A DNA stretch of 64,000 nucleotides, taken from contig NZ_OY781939.1 in assembly GCF_963677315.1 (NCBI RefSeq), forward strand, positions 992,001 through 1,056,000. Reading direction: 5' to 3'. Positions 55,534 through 64,000 of this stretch are shown in pieces; position 1 is the stretch's first letter, and each line of letters starts with the position of its first letter. This DNA is from an uncultured Sphaerochaeta sp. (GTDB lineage Bacteria > Spirochaetota > Spirochaetia > Sphaerochaetales > Sphaerochaetaceae). The position numbers and the translations under genes were made by a program. The notes under the pieces were generated by a model. That model saw nothing but the letters and a program-made list of their open reading frames with translations, was not told where the DNA came from and did no database searches.

Positions 55534-57168
55534 TTAGCCGATTAACTCTGCAAGGTCATTCTCTACGGATGAGATTCCGGCAATCCCGAAGTTCTCAACC
55601 AATACGCTGGCTACATTCGGTGAAAGGAATGCAGGCAATGTAGGCCCGAGGTGGATGTTCTTCACACCAAGATAAAGCAAGGCAAGCAGTACAATAACAG
55701 CTTTCTGCTCATACCAGGCAATGTTGTAGGCGATGGGAAGATCATTGATGTCATCCAAGCCAAAGACTTCCTTCAACTTCAAGGCAATAAGTGCCAAGGA
55801 GTAGGAGTCGTTGCACTGACCAGCATCAAGGACGCGGGGGATTCCACCGATATCACCAAGGTTCAGCTTATTATAGCGATACTTTGCACATCCTGCGGTC
55901 AGGATTACCGTATCCTTGGGCAGATTCTTTGCAAACTCCGTGTAGTAATCCCTGCTCTTTGAGCGGCCATCACAACCACCCATGACCACGAACTTCTTGA
56001 TCGCACCACTCTTCACGGCTTCCACTACCTGATCGGCAAGAGCGAAGACCTGCTCATGGGCAAATCCACCGATGATCTCACCTGATTCAATCTCCGTTGG
56101 AGCAGGACAGGTCTTGGCAAGTTCAATGATTTCACTGAAGTCCTTCTTATCACCAATGCCACCTTCAATATGCTTGCAGCCCGGGAAACCGGTTGCTCCG
56201 GTGGTATAGAGGCGGCTCTTGTATGATTCGGCTGGAGGTACGATACAGTTGGTGGTCATCAAGATGGGACCGTTGAAGGATTCAAACTCCTTCTTCTGCA
56301 TCCACCATGCATTACCATAGTTTCCGTAGAAGTTGGGATACTTCTTGAATGCGGGATAGTAGTGGGCAGGAAGCATCTCAGAGTGGGTGTATACATCAAC
56401 ACCAGTACCCTGGGTCTGTTCAAGCAACATCTCGAGGTCCCTAAGGTCGTGACCGCTGATAAGGATACCAGGGTTCTTGCCAACACCAATCTTTACCTTG
56501 GTCATTTCAGGGTTACCATAGGTGCCGGTATTTGCTCCATCGAGCAGTGCCATGCCTGCAACACCCCATTCCCCTGTCCTCAGGGTAAGGGCAACAAGCT
56601 CATCGACACTCTTCTCTTCAAGCAGGTCATTCAGGGCACTCTGGATAAAGGCATCGAGCTCTTCATTTTCCTTGATCAGGTTGTTTGCATGCTTGGTATA
56701 AGCGCTCACTCCCTTTAGGCCATAGGTAATCAACTCCTTCAAGGAGCGGACATCTTCATTACTTTCAGCAAGTACGCCAACAGTCTTGGAAAACTCTTCA
56801 TAGGAAGCAGTGTCGGTGTTGTCATAGAGAGCGGCTTCACTCAATCCTTCCTTATTGGAAAGCTCTTTGAGCAAACCCTTCTTTGCCTCAATGGTTAGGA
56901 GAATTCGCTCGGTTACCTTTTCATCGTCAAAGTTTGCATTGGTGATGGTGGTGAACAGATTGTAGGTGACAATGTGGTTGATATCCTTACTGACCGACTT
57001 GTTTTCAGCGCGGAGTCTGGTTGCCACCTGGCTCAGCCCTTTGGTCACATAGATCAAAAGATCCTGCAGGTTTGCGGTCTCTGGCTGTTTGCCACATACC
57101 CCTACTTGCGTACATCCGAAATTGCGGGCGGTTTCCTGACATTGGAAACAGAACATCTTGTTGTCCAT
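55534..57168 (-). CDS. hcp: Hybrid-cluster protein / hydroxylamine reductase, 544 aa
   Basis: Redox enzyme of nitrosative-stress defence in anaerobes; reduces NO or hydroxylamine. N-terminal Cys at 7, 10, 19 and 25 (Cx2Cx8Cx5C) bind a cubane cluster. The hybrid-cluster ligands appear in [13 protein letters not shown], [34 protein letters not shown] and [11 protein letters not shown] segments. aaggag precedes the ATG. A cupin gene is 19 bases upstream in the same run. Confidence 0.95.
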   Translation of the reverse strand: MDNKMFCFQCQETARNFGCTQVGVCGKQPETANLQDLLIYVTKGLSQVATRLRAENKSVSKDINHIVTYNLFTTITNANFDDEKVTERILLTIEAKKGLLKELSNKEGLSEAALYDNTDTASYEEFSKTVGVLAESNEDVRSLKELITYGLKGVSAYTKHANNLIKENEELDAFIQSALNDLLEEKSVDELVALTLRTGEWGVAGMALLDGANTGTYGNPEMTKVKIGVGKNPGILISGHDLRDLEMLLEQTQGTGVDVYTHSEMLPAHYYPAFKKYPNFYGNYGNAWWMQKKEFESFNGPILMTTNCIVPPAESYKSRLYTTGATGFPGCKHIEGGIGDKKDFSEIIELAKTCPAPTEIESGEIIGGFAHEQVFALADQVVEAVKSGAIKKFVVMGGCDGRSKSRDYYTEFAKNLPKDTVILTAGCAKYRYNKLNLGDIGGIPRVLDAGQCNDSYSLALIALKLKEVFGLDDINDLPIAYNIAWYEQKAVIVLLALLYLGVKNIHLGPTLPAFLSPNVASVLVENFGIAGISSVENDLAELIG

Positions 57169-57187
57169 TTGATTTCTCCTTATAAAG

Positions 57188-57511
57188 TTAAAAGCTGACT
57201 ACCAGAAACATCTTGAAACGTTCTGGAGCATATATTGCATGCGGTAGATTACTGGGCATCAGAATTGAATCCCCTTTCCCCAGTTTGAAATCCTGACCAT
57301 CAATGGTCACTAGTCCTTCGCCGTCAAGGGCAATGACCAGAGCATCCCCGCTACTTGCATGAGTGCTGATCTCCTCCCCTTTCTCGAAAGCAAAGAGGGT
57401 AAGGCTGTGATGTTTGTCCTGTGCAAGGGTCTTGCTCACGACCTGTCCTTCCTGATAGGTAACCTGGTCTGCAAAACGCATCAATTCAGATGGTTTGAAA
57501 TTCTTAATCAT
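57188..57511 (-). CDS. Cupin-domain protein, 107 aa
   Basis: Single conserved beta-barrel. Cupin motif 1 region is [33 protein letters not shown] and motif 2 is [20 protein letters not shown]. The His residues that hold the metal are partly present. I prefer the ATG at 57511, 11 bases after aaaggag. A GTG at 57520 lies only 2 bases from it. It is transcribed before hcp and may act with it in oxidative or nitrosative stress; this is from context only. Confidence 0.8.
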   Translation of the reverse strand: MIKNFKPSELMRFADQVTYQEGQVVSKTLAQDKHHSLTLFAFEKGEEISTHASSGDALVIALDGEGLVTIDGQDFKLGKGDSILMPSNLPHAIYAPERFKMFLVVSF

Positions 57512-57586
57512 CGCAATCACAACTCCTTTATTGATTCTCTCTATGTCTCATAGTACATACATCGTATAAAAACCAGACATGTCAGT

Positions 57587-57604
57587 ATGTTGTAAATCCA
57601 ACAT
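57587..57604. promoter_or_regulatory. CRP/FNR-family-like site upstream of the cupin-hcp operon
   Basis: atgttg, six bases, caacat is a perfect inverted repeat with the N6 spacing of CRP/FNR-family sites. It lies in the divergent region between cupin-hcp and mntP. An HcpR- or FNR-like regulator of hcp could bind it. Confidence 0.4.
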
Positions 57605-57683
57605 TTATGGTTTTTTTATCAATCTTGAGTTTCATGCAAAAACCTCCTATACTCAGCTTCATGAAATACGGGAGGACCCACTT

Positions 57684-58259
57684 TTGGGAATCATAGAATT
57701 GCTCATGCTCTCTGTAGGCCTTGCTATGGATGCATTTGCTGTATCCTTATGCAAAGGACTCAGGATGCGCAGAATCAATTGGTCCCAGGGAATCCTCATC
57801 GCGTTCTCCTTCGGATTCTTCCAAGCGGGAATGCCGATCATTGGATGGGCGCTCGGTCATCAGTTTGAACGATTCATTACACCTGTAGACCATTGGATTG
57901 CGTTCATCCTCCTCTCCATCATTGGAGCAAAGATGCTCTATGATTCCATCACAGAAGACCCCACCTGCCCCGTGGAAACAGTAGATCAGATTGATCTCAA
58001 AGAACTATTACTGCTTTCCATCGCAACCAGTATCGATGCCCTGGCAGTTGGGATCACCCTAGCATTTCTGAACACCGATATCATCCTCTCCATCTCCTTG
58101 ATCGGCATTATCACATTTTTCCTCTCACTGCTTGCCGTCATCATCGGAAACCACTTTGGTAATCGCCTGCAGAGCAAGGCGGGAATTCTGGGAGGGATTG
58201 TCCTTATCCTCATCGGAGGAAAAATCCTACTCTCCCACCTTGGTATCATCGGTTTCTAA
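57684..58259 (+). CDS. mntP: Manganese efflux pump MntP, 191 aa
   Basis: Six-helix Mn2+ exporter. The N-terminal helix LSVGLAMDAFAVSLCKGL and the internal repeat LLSIATSIDALAVGITLAFL carry the paired conserved Asp residues. The start is a TTG at 57684, with gggagg 8 bases upstream, giving a length near the 188 residues of E. coli MntP. The frame open to 57579 has no ribosome site. It overlaps the convergent MFS gene by 33 bases. Confidence 0.9.
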   Translation: MGIIELLMLSVGLAMDAFAVSLCKGLRMRRINWSQGILIAFSFGFFQAGMPIIGWALGHQFERFITPVDHWIAFILLSIIGAKMLYDSITEDPTCPVETVDQIDLKELLLLSIATSIDALAVGITLAFLNTDIILSISLIGIITFFLSLLAVIIGNHFGNRLQSKAGILGGIVLILIGGKILLSHLGIIGF

Positions 58260-59558
58260 ATCCTCACTCTTTCCATCATCAGAGGGCTCCCCTCTCATAA
58301 CACGACCCATTAGGAAGAATGCAATCAGCATGGAAGCTGAACCATAGAGGAATATCGCCCTGAATCCGAATAAGTCGATAAAGGCTCCGGTAATCGGAGG
58401 ACTGATAATGGACGCGAGCTGGCTGAAGAAATAGTATAGGCCTGTATAAATACCCACCGTCTGATAGGTAGACATCTGCCAGAGCATCGGGAAGCTGTTG
58501 GTAACCACCGACACCCAAAATATCCCAAAGCCGAAAAGCAGGGCCCAGAACGTGTATTGACGGAATGCATCACTCATCCCACTGGTGAGTGGATCATGCA
58601 GGAAGACCCCTGCAAGTAAGATAACCAGAATTGCCAAGGAGAGACGAATCGTTTTCTTTCTTCCTACCCGGTGTGCCACAATTCCTGAAGGAATGGCGAA
58701 GAGAGCATATGCGATGCCCACCATACCGGCAGCCAAGCTTGCAGTGCCACTGCTGGTTCTCAGAATATCCTTGGAGTACAGGCCAACAAAGGGAAGAATC
58801 CCCTGGTACCCAATAAACCAGAACAGTAATGAGAGCAGAATAAAGAGAGCACTCTTGTCCTGCTCCTTGAAGATGACCTTCAGGGAGTGAAGGATTGGCT
58901 CCTTTTTTTCGCTTTGCTCAGACGCAGTTGCCTTTCTCTCCTTTACAAAGAAGAAGAGAAGCAGTACGGCGATGATGACAAGAACAGAGGAGATGGGGAA
59001 GGCAAGGATTTCGGTGGTGGGACCACGACCGGGAAGATTGATCGGGATATCCATCAACCGTGCAAGTCCGACTGTTCCTACGATGGTGGCAATGCCTCCC
59101 ATGGTATTGATTACACCGTTGGCTTCACTACGAAGATTTCCGGGTATCATATCGGGCATGAGTGCGACGACAGGTCCACGAACCGCCTGTTTGAACAGGT
59201 TGAGAATGAACACCAGCAGGATAAGCAGCCAGAGACTGTTCAAGGCCGAGAAGGGTATCAAGCCAAAGGCAACCGCTGTAACGGGGAGACAGATGACGAT
59301 AAACGGCATCCTTCGCCCTATCCTCGTATGGGTCCTATCGCTGATGGCACTGAAGACAGGAATCAGGAATATGGCCAGAATATTATCGAAGGTCATGATC
59401 GACCCGATCAGGGCCTTGGACTCTACAAAACGGGCAAGAAAGATAGGGACATAGGTATCATAGAGAGGGTCCATCAGTCCCATGGTAAAAAATCCAAGAC
59501 CGATCAGAAAGGTGGTAGTGTAGTACCCCTTCAACCCCTTTTTTTGTGTTTTGGCCAT
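58227..59558 (-). CDS. MFS transporter, GPH/SLC45-like, 443 aa
   Basis: Twelve membrane helices, with the N-terminal FLIGLGFFTMGLMDPLYDTYVPIF and the loop 2-3 motif SDRTHTRIGRRMPFI, typical of sugar-cation symporters of the GPH/SLC45 type. It probably imports a disaccharide or glycoside; the substrate is unknown. The C-terminal 11 codons overlap the end of mntP on the other strand. Confidence 0.85.
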   Translation of the reverse strand: MAKTQKKGLKGYYTTTFLIGLGFFTMGLMDPLYDTYVPIFLARFVESKALIGSIMTFDNILAIFLIPVFSAISDRTHTRIGRRMPFIVICLPVTAVAFGLIPFSALNSLWLLILLVFILNLFKQAVRGPVVALMPDMIPGNLRSEANGVINTMGGIATIVGTVGLARLMDIPINLPGRGPTTEILAFPISSVLVIIAVLLLFFFVKERKATASEQSEKKEPILHSLKVIFKEQDKSALFILLSLLFWFIGYQGILPFVGLYSKDILRTSSGTASLAAGMVGIAYALFAIPSGIVAHRVGRKKTIRLSLAILVILLAGVFLHDPLTSGMSDAFRQYTFWALLFGFGIFWVSVVTNSFPMLWQMSTYQTVGIYTGLYYFFSQLASIISPPITGAFIDLFGFRAIFLYGSASMLIAFFLMGRVMRGEPSDDGKSEDLETDDTKVGE

Positions 59559-59665
59559 CGAAAGACTCCTTGTTACGCTCCAATTGCAATAAGTGTACCA
59601 TACATTTCCAAAAGGGCGGTAGGCTTTCCTTGGCTCTGGACGAAATCCCGTGTTTACGGTACACC

Positions 59666-60751
59666 ATGCTCATGCAAACAGTCACTACAAAAGAAGCACT
59701 ACAGAAACACCTCTCCCTTACTGAGCATGAAATCGCCTTTGATGAACATATAAGCTGTTCCCTCCCTATAAAAATACCTACTTATTTTCTCTCCTTGATC
59801 AACCCAGAAGATCCAAATGATCCACTCAGGCGACAGGTAGTTCCTACAAGAGAGGAACAGGTTTTTGAGCCCAAGGGGAGCACAGACCCTTTGGAGGAAG
59901 TCAGGTACAGCGTGCAAGATCGACTCATTCACCGGTATAAGAGCAGGGTCGCCTTCCTGACCACTGATATCTGTCCTCTGTATTGCAGGCACTGTTTCCG
60001 TCGCCGTTTCACGGGGACTTTCCAGGGTCCTGCAAGTGAAACCCAGATTATTGAGGCAGCAACCTATGTGGCAAATCACCAGGAAGTGACAGAGATACTC
60101 TTTACCGGTGGTGATGTGCTCACCCTCTCCGATTCCCGTTTACAATCCATGATAGAAGCGTTCAGAAGCAAGCGCCCTGACCTTGTAATCAGACTCTGTA
60201 CAAGGATGCCAGCCTCCTATCCTGCAAGGATCACAGACTCCCTGATCACCATGCTGAAGCAGTTCCGGAGTGCCCCATTCTACCTCATGTGTCAGTTCAA
60301 TCATCCGAGGGAACTTACCTCTCAGGCAATTGAAGCGATAGACCGCTTTGTTGATGCGGGTATTCCGGCAATGAATCAGACAGTATTGCTAAGAGGGGTA
60401 AATGATGATGTAGAGGTGCTTGTTGAGCTTTGCAATCGCTTGGTTTCCCACAGGATCAAACCTTATTACCTCTTTCAAGGAGACCTCGTGGAAGGAACTG
60501 CTCACTTCCGTGTCCCCATCGAAAAGGGGCTTCACCTGGAAGAACAACTGAGACAGCGTCTCTCAGGTCTTGCCATGCCGGTTTACGCAATTGATCTCCC
60601 TGAAGGTGGAGGGAAGGTCCCTCTGGGTAGGAACTATCTACTGGGGAAAAACGGACAAGGTGAATGGATGTTCAGAAATGCGGAGGGAGTAATCAGGACC
60701 TATCCTGATCCAATCAGAGAGGAGCTATCCGATCAAGGACATCTTGAATAG
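59666..60751 (+). CDS. Lysine 2,3-aminomutase family radical SAM protein (KamA/EpmB-like), 361 aa
   Basis: Moves the alpha-amino group of lysine to carbon 3 using SAM and PLP. The [4Fe-4S] Cys are in CPLYCRHCFRR, and TGGDVLTL, NQTVLLRGVNDD and AIDLPEGGGKVPLGRNYL follow. The last two hold Asp residues matching KamA lysine-binding sites, whereas the short C-terminus without KamA's extra Cys is EpmB-like. With EpmA and EF-P at 43-45 kb, a role in EF-P beta-lysylation is attractive. The ATG at 59666 lacks a good ribosome site; 59672 is the alternative. Confidence 0.85.
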   Translation: MLMQTVTTKEALQKHLSLTEHEIAFDEHISCSLPIKIPTYFLSLINPEDPNDPLRRQVVPTREEQVFEPKGSTDPLEEVRYSVQDRLIHRYKSRVAFLTTDICPLYCRHCFRRRFTGTFQGPASETQIIEAATYVANHQEVTEILFTGGDVLTLSDSRLQSMIEAFRSKRPDLVIRLCTRMPASYPARITDSLITMLKQFRSAPFYLMCQFNHPRELTSQAIEAIDRFVDAGIPAMNQTVLLRGVNDDVEVLVELCNRLVSHRIKPYYLFQGDLVEGTAHFRVPIEKGLHLEEQLRQRLSGLAMPVYAIDLPEGGGKVPLGRNYLLGKNGQGEWMFRNAEGVIRTYPDPIREELSDQGHLE

Positions 60752-61838
60752 CTTTGGTGCGGATATCCTGACGCTGTGATTCATACACCTCCGGCTCCAT
60801 GAATACCACTTCTTCCTTCTCTTCGAAGGCAGGAACAAGAATGGGTTCTTCTCCCGCTTTAAGAGGAATAGCTGGTTCTACTGCTTCAGGTTCTGTTACC
60901 GGTGTAATTGCTTCCACTGCTTCAGGCTCTGCTACTGGAGTAGCCTCTTCGACCACTTCAGGCTCCACGACTGGGGCGGCTTCTTCCACTACTACTGGTT
61001 CATCCACCTGGATTGAAATTTTTGGAGTGGGAATCTTGGGCACAGGTGGAATGAATTTCATTTCAACCAGATAATCCTGCACAGCCTTTCTCACCGGTTC
61101 TTCCATGGAGTCAAGTAGCGCTGGAGCCAAATCCATGACCATGTCGCTACGATACCTGTCGTAGAGTGCAACAGCCTCCTCCTCACTCAGCCCAGGGCTG
61201 GGTAGAGAAGCCTGCAATTCCGCTATATAGGTCTCCTTGTTTGCCTCGAGCTGGCTGACAATTTGCGCAACAACCTGGGGAATCATACGGTCAACCAACT
61301 GAGGAACATACTCATCCACTTCCTTGGTCAACTCCTCTCTCATCGTCTCCAACTGCGTGGCGACACTTCCCTCGATAGCTGTCTGCAGATTAACCGCTTG
61401 TGCTCTCAGCTCTGCCAAATTCTTTTCAACATACGATTCAAGCTCACTCTGAAGTACGCCCTGATAGGCTTCTTGATCAGATCTGAGCGTCTCACTGAGG
61501 GAGGGAAGCACCAGTTCCTCCAATTGCCCTGCAAGGGAATTGAGGAGAGTTTCGTCCTCCAGGATTTGTGCAGCGATGGAATCTTTCAATACCGGCTCAA
61601 GTTGCTCTTGGAGTCGAGGCAACAGCTCCCGCGCCAAGGTCTCAGCCTCTGAGACCTCTTCCACTGTGGGTTTTCTAACCGGGGGAGTTACCTCCATCAA
61701 GGGCTGCAACTGCCTATCTTTTGCTTGCTGGAGAATTTCATTGGGCACGCCTGGGCGAAGATACCACATTCCGACAAATACGAATGTAGTAACAACAATG
61801 GTAATGACCAGCAAATTGATCAGGACAGACTTTTTCAT
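60714..61838 (-). CDS. Membrane-anchored coiled-coil protein with Pro/Glu/Val repeats, 374 aa
   Basis: One N-terminal membrane helix (about 4-26), then a long helical, Glu/Leu/Gln-rich part (about 60-260) likely to form a coiled coil outside the membrane. Three or four 12-residue repeats follow, of the form VVEEATPVAEPE, at 283-330. A charged C-terminal helix ends the protein. No enzyme motif is seen. It could span or brace the envelope, but this is inference. Its last 12 codons overlap the aminomutase gene on the other strand. The coaE gene is 25 bases upstream. Confidence 0.7.
   Translation of the reverse strand: MKKSVLINLLVITIVVTTFVFVGMWYLRPGVPNEILQQAKDRQLQPLMEVTPPVRKPTVEEVSEAETLARELLPRLQEQLEPVLKDSIAAQILEDETLLNSLAGQLEELVLPSLSETLRSDQEAYQGVLQSELESYVEKNLAELRAQAVNLQTAIEGSVATQLETMREELTKEVDEYVPQLVDRMIPQVVAQIVSQLEANKETYIAELQASLPSPGLSEEEAVALYDRYRSDMVMDLAPALLDSMEEPVRKAVQDYLVEMKFIPPVPKIPTPKISIQVDEPVVVEEAAPVVEPEVVEEATPVAEPEAVEAITPVTEPEAVEPAIPLKAGEEPILVPAFEEKEEVVFMEPEVYESQRQDIRTKAIQDVLDRIAPL
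60885..60992 (-). repeat. Three 36-bp coding repeats in the membrane-anchored protein
   Basis: Three tandem 36-base units encode 12-residue blocks ending in PE (residues 283-318). A fourth, diverged block follows. Copy number may vary between strains. Confidence 0.75.
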
Positions 61839-61863
61839 TTCGAACCCTCGTATGGAAAAGATT

Positions 61864-62472
61864 TCATCGCTGGGATGAAATTCGTAATCCTATGGTATCA
61901 CAATAGGTTATGACTTGTCGATGAATTACCTTCTTTGAGCGGTGATTACCCAAAACCACCACATCCAGGCCTTGCACATCGGTCACTGGAACAATATCCA
62001 GCTGTGCTCTCTCTCGATCAAGAAATCGTTTGAAGGAAAGCCCTTCTCTCCCCCTACAGCGAAAGAAACGTAACAGCAGTGGTGCCTTGATAAACAATAT
62101 ATGGTCACACAAAGGCTCCAAGCCCATACGCCCAAGAAGCGCAGCATTGAGAATGAGTGCTGGCTTTTGCTCCTCTCTTGCCTCCCAGATAAGACGTTTA
62201 CACGTTTCAACCATCTTTGGGTGGGTTATCGATTCGAGCTCCCTCAGTTTTTCAGTGTTGCTGAACACCAGTGTTCCGAGTGCTTTTCTGTCGACCTCTC
62301 CACTGTTTATGATCGACTGGCCGAAGGCTTTCCTCAGAGCAGCCTTGCTCTCATTGAGTGCATCATGCCCCAAGGAGTCAACATCGACCACTTGGCAACC
62401 AAAAGAGGCAAATACCTTTGCATACTGGTCCTTACCGGCACATGCCCTACCGGTCAACCCGATAACCATCAT
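61864..62472 (-). CDS. coaE: Dephospho-CoA kinase, 202 aa
   Basis: Last step of CoA synthesis, phosphorylating the ribose 3' hydroxyl. The P-loop is GLTGRACAGKD, a variant of the usual GLTGGIGSGKS. It keeps the Gly-Lys but has Asp for Ser. DVDSLGHDALNE and ITHPKMVETCKRLIWE are family motifs. Its ATG overlaps the polA stop by one base (TGATG), so the two are coupled. Confidence 0.9.
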   Translation of the reverse strand: MMVIGLTGRACAGKDQYAKVFASFGCQVVDVDSLGHDALNESKAALRKAFGQSIINSGEVDRKALGTLVFSNTEKLRELESITHPKMVETCKRLIWEAREEQKPALILNAALLGRMGLEPLCDHILFIKAPLLLRFFRCRGREGLSFKRFLDRERAQLDIVPVTDVQGLDVVVLGNHRSKKVIHRQVITYCDTIGLRISSQR

Positions 62473-64000
62473 CAGTGTATATCTCCCCAGTTGTCCCCAA
62501 CCTCGATACTGGTCTTCAACGGGATACTGAGCTTTACCGCCCCTTCCAGAGCTTCCTGTACTACGTGTTTTGTCTCTTCCACCTCATCATCAGGCACTTC
62601 GAATACCAGTTCGTCATGGATCTGAAGCAGCAAGGTGGCCTTGAGTCCTTTTTCCTTGATGGATGCAGAAATACGGAGCATTGCAAGCTTCATGATATCA
62701 GCCGCTGTCCCCTGGATAACCGTATTTACCGCGATACGCTGCGCTTTCGCACGCTCGACGGCACTCCTGCTGTTGATCTCGGTGATGGTTCTCACATGCC
62801 CAAGCAAAGTCCTTACATAGCCATCCTTCTCTGCGCGGCTCCTTGTGGATTCTACAAAGGCCTGGACCCCACTATAGCGCTGGAAGTATTGATCGATGAA
62901 TTGCTTCGCTTCGCTGTGAGATATCTTGAGGTCCTTCGCCAGGCTATGGGTCCCCATACCGTACATGACACCGAAGTTGATTGTCTTGGCAATACGGCGT
63001 TGATCGGAGGAGACTTCGGCGAGGGGAACATCGAAGATCAAGCTCGCGGTAGAACGATGCACGTCCACACCCTCTTCAAATGCTCTCTTGAGCCCTGGGT
63101 CGTCAGCCATATGTGCCAATACCACAAGCTCAATCTGTGAGTAGTCAGCAGAGAGGAATCGATGTCCTTTCTTTGGAATGAACGCAGAACGGATTCTTCT
63201 CCCCTCTTCGGTCCTAACAGGAATGTTCTGGAGGTTGGGGTCCTTGCAAGAGAGTCTTCCTGTTTCAGTGCCTGTCTGGCTGAATGAAGGGTGAATCCTG
63301 CCGGTTTCAGCATTGATCTGAAGGGGAAGCTTGTCGATATAGGTACTCTTGAGCTTATTGAGCATCCGGTATTGCAAGATCAAGGCAACTTCCCGGTAGG
63401 TCTCCTGCAAAGGCTCCAGTACTTCAGTTGCAGTGGAGAATCCTGAGCGGGTCTTGGCACCGGTAGGAATCTCACGCTCTACAAAAAGCACTTCCTGCAA
63501 TTGCTGTGGGGAGTTCAGGTTGAAACTATGCCCACAGATGGAGAAAATCTCCTCCTTGATGACATCAATGCGCTTCTCAAACTCCTGGGAGAGAGGCTCT
63601 ATTCGACTTCTCTCCAAGTAAATACCCGCAAGTTCCATGTTTGCAATGATCAGGAGCAAGGGCATTTCAATGTCATTGAGTAAATCAAGCAAGCCTCTTG
63701 CCTTGAGAAGTTCCAGGAACACCTCATAGAGGCGGAAGGTCACATCAGCATCCTCTGCACCATAGAACACCACCTGGTCCAAGGGGATATCACTCAACAA
63801 TTTTCCTTTTGGCACAATATCGCTGTAGCGGACCGTCTTATGCTCCAAATACTTCTCTGCAAGATAGTCCATATTGAATACCGAGGTACTATCCAACAAC
63901 CATGCTGCAACCATGGTATCGAAGACAACGCGCTTGGGAACCACCCCCCAACGCACCAATACCTTGTAGTCGTACTTGAAATTCTGCCCGATAAGCGAGA
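62472..64000 (-). CDS. polA: DNA polymerase I, C-terminal part (runs off the window)
   Basis: The reading frame continues past the window end: SLIGQNFKYDYKVL precedes the first internal start codon. What is visible is most of the 3'-5' exonuclease domain, with FDTMVAAWLL and FYGAEDADVTFRLYEV, which suggests it is proofreading-competent. The full polymerase domain follows: motif A ADYSQIELVVLAHMA, motif B RRIAKTINFGVMYGMG and motif C LLQIHDELVFEV. It ends GDNWGDIH. The 5' nuclease region would lie beyond 64000. Confidence 0.96.
   Translation of the reverse strand, partial: SLIGQNFKYDYKVLVRWGVVPKRVVFDTMVAAWLLDSTSVFNMDYLAEKYLEHKTVRYSDIVPKGKLLSDIPLDQVVFYGAEDADVTFRLYEVFLELLKARGLLDLLNDIEMPLLLIIANMELAGIYLERSRIEPLSQEFEKRIDVIKEEIFSICGHSFNLNSPQQLQEVLFVEREIPTGAKTRSGFSTATEVLEPLQETYREVALILQYRMLNKLKSTYIDKLPLQINAETGRIHPSFSQTGTETGRLSCKDPNLQNIPVRTEEGRRIRSAFIPKKGHRFLSADYSQIELVVLAHMADDPGLKRAFEEGVDVHRSTASLIFDVPLAEVSSDQRRIAKTINFGVMYGMGTHSLAKDLKISHSEAKQFIDQYFQRYSGVQAFVESTRSRAEKDGYVRTLLGHVRTITEINSRSAVERAKAQRIAVNTVIQGTAADIMKLAMLRISASIKEKGLKATLLLQIHDELVFEVPDDEVEETKHVVQEALEGAVKLSIPLKTSIEVGDNWGDIH

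Noticed and set aside
57521..57683. Possible yybP-ykoY manganese riboswitch before mntP
   Set aside because: The leader is short and lacks the conserved G-rich loops of that class. Only small palindromes are visible.

Overview
The window looks like chromosome from a Gram-negative, carbohydrate-fermenting anaerobe. Gene content and protein style best fit a spirochaete of the Sphaerochaeta type. That assignment is from memory of the families, not from a search. Supporting signs are outer-membrane parts (a LolA-like protein and a beta-barrel), a hybrid-cluster protein, ECF and MalFG-type ABC importers, YesM/YesN-type regulation and an encapsulated ferritin. Coding density is high, and most genes lie in same-strand runs with spacings of a few bases.

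Layout. 0-4.6 kb: two secreted or lipoprotein genes of unknown role, an acyl-CoA synthetase and a GntR/UTRA regulator. 5.0-6.2 kb: encapsulated ferritin plus encapsulin shell, then tRNA-Gly(CCC). 6.5-18.1 kb: a uronate-polysaccharide locus with two heparinase II/III-type lyases, a GH88 unsaturated glucuronyl hydrolase, a substrate-binding protein with two permeases, and a divergent YesM/YesN two-component pair. 18.6 kb: a stand-alone MsmX/UgpC-type ATPase that may power this importer and the second one at 45 kb, since neither carries its own. 19.8-25.2 kb: a UPF0316 protein, aspartate kinase, UMF1-type MFS, MATE and YkvA-like genes. 25.2-27.0 kb: an AAA/DUF4143 ATPase bracketed by three copies of a palindrome whose outer arms covary.

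27.1-35.6 kb (minus strand): DEAD-box helicase, MsbA-like ABC exporter, PlsC acyltransferase, an ECF transporter (fused ATPase, T and S components) and guaA. 35.8-43.3 kb (minus strand): mnmE, mnmG, rsmG, ftsK and a class IV aminotransferase. 43.3-44.9 kb: an EpmA-like ligase next to its likely substrate EF-P. A lysine 2,3-aminomutase/EpmB-like radical SAM gene at 59.7 kb could supply the beta-lysine donor. 45-50 kb: a second sugar ABC importer and a convergent GH105-type hydrolase. 50.4-55.4 kb: a TetR regulator with an RND/MMPL exporter, a LolA-like protein and a beta-barrel, with a matching operator before both the regulator and the pump.

55.5-64 kb: hybrid-cluster protein with a cupin, MntP manganese exporter, a GPH/SLC45-like MFS, the aminomutase, a membrane-anchored repeat protein, coaE and the 3' part of polA. 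The least explained feature is the palindrome-bracketed ATPase at 25.3-27.0 kb. The fused ECF ATPase with one consensus and one degenerate site, the encapsulin cassette and the paired TetR operators also merit a second look.
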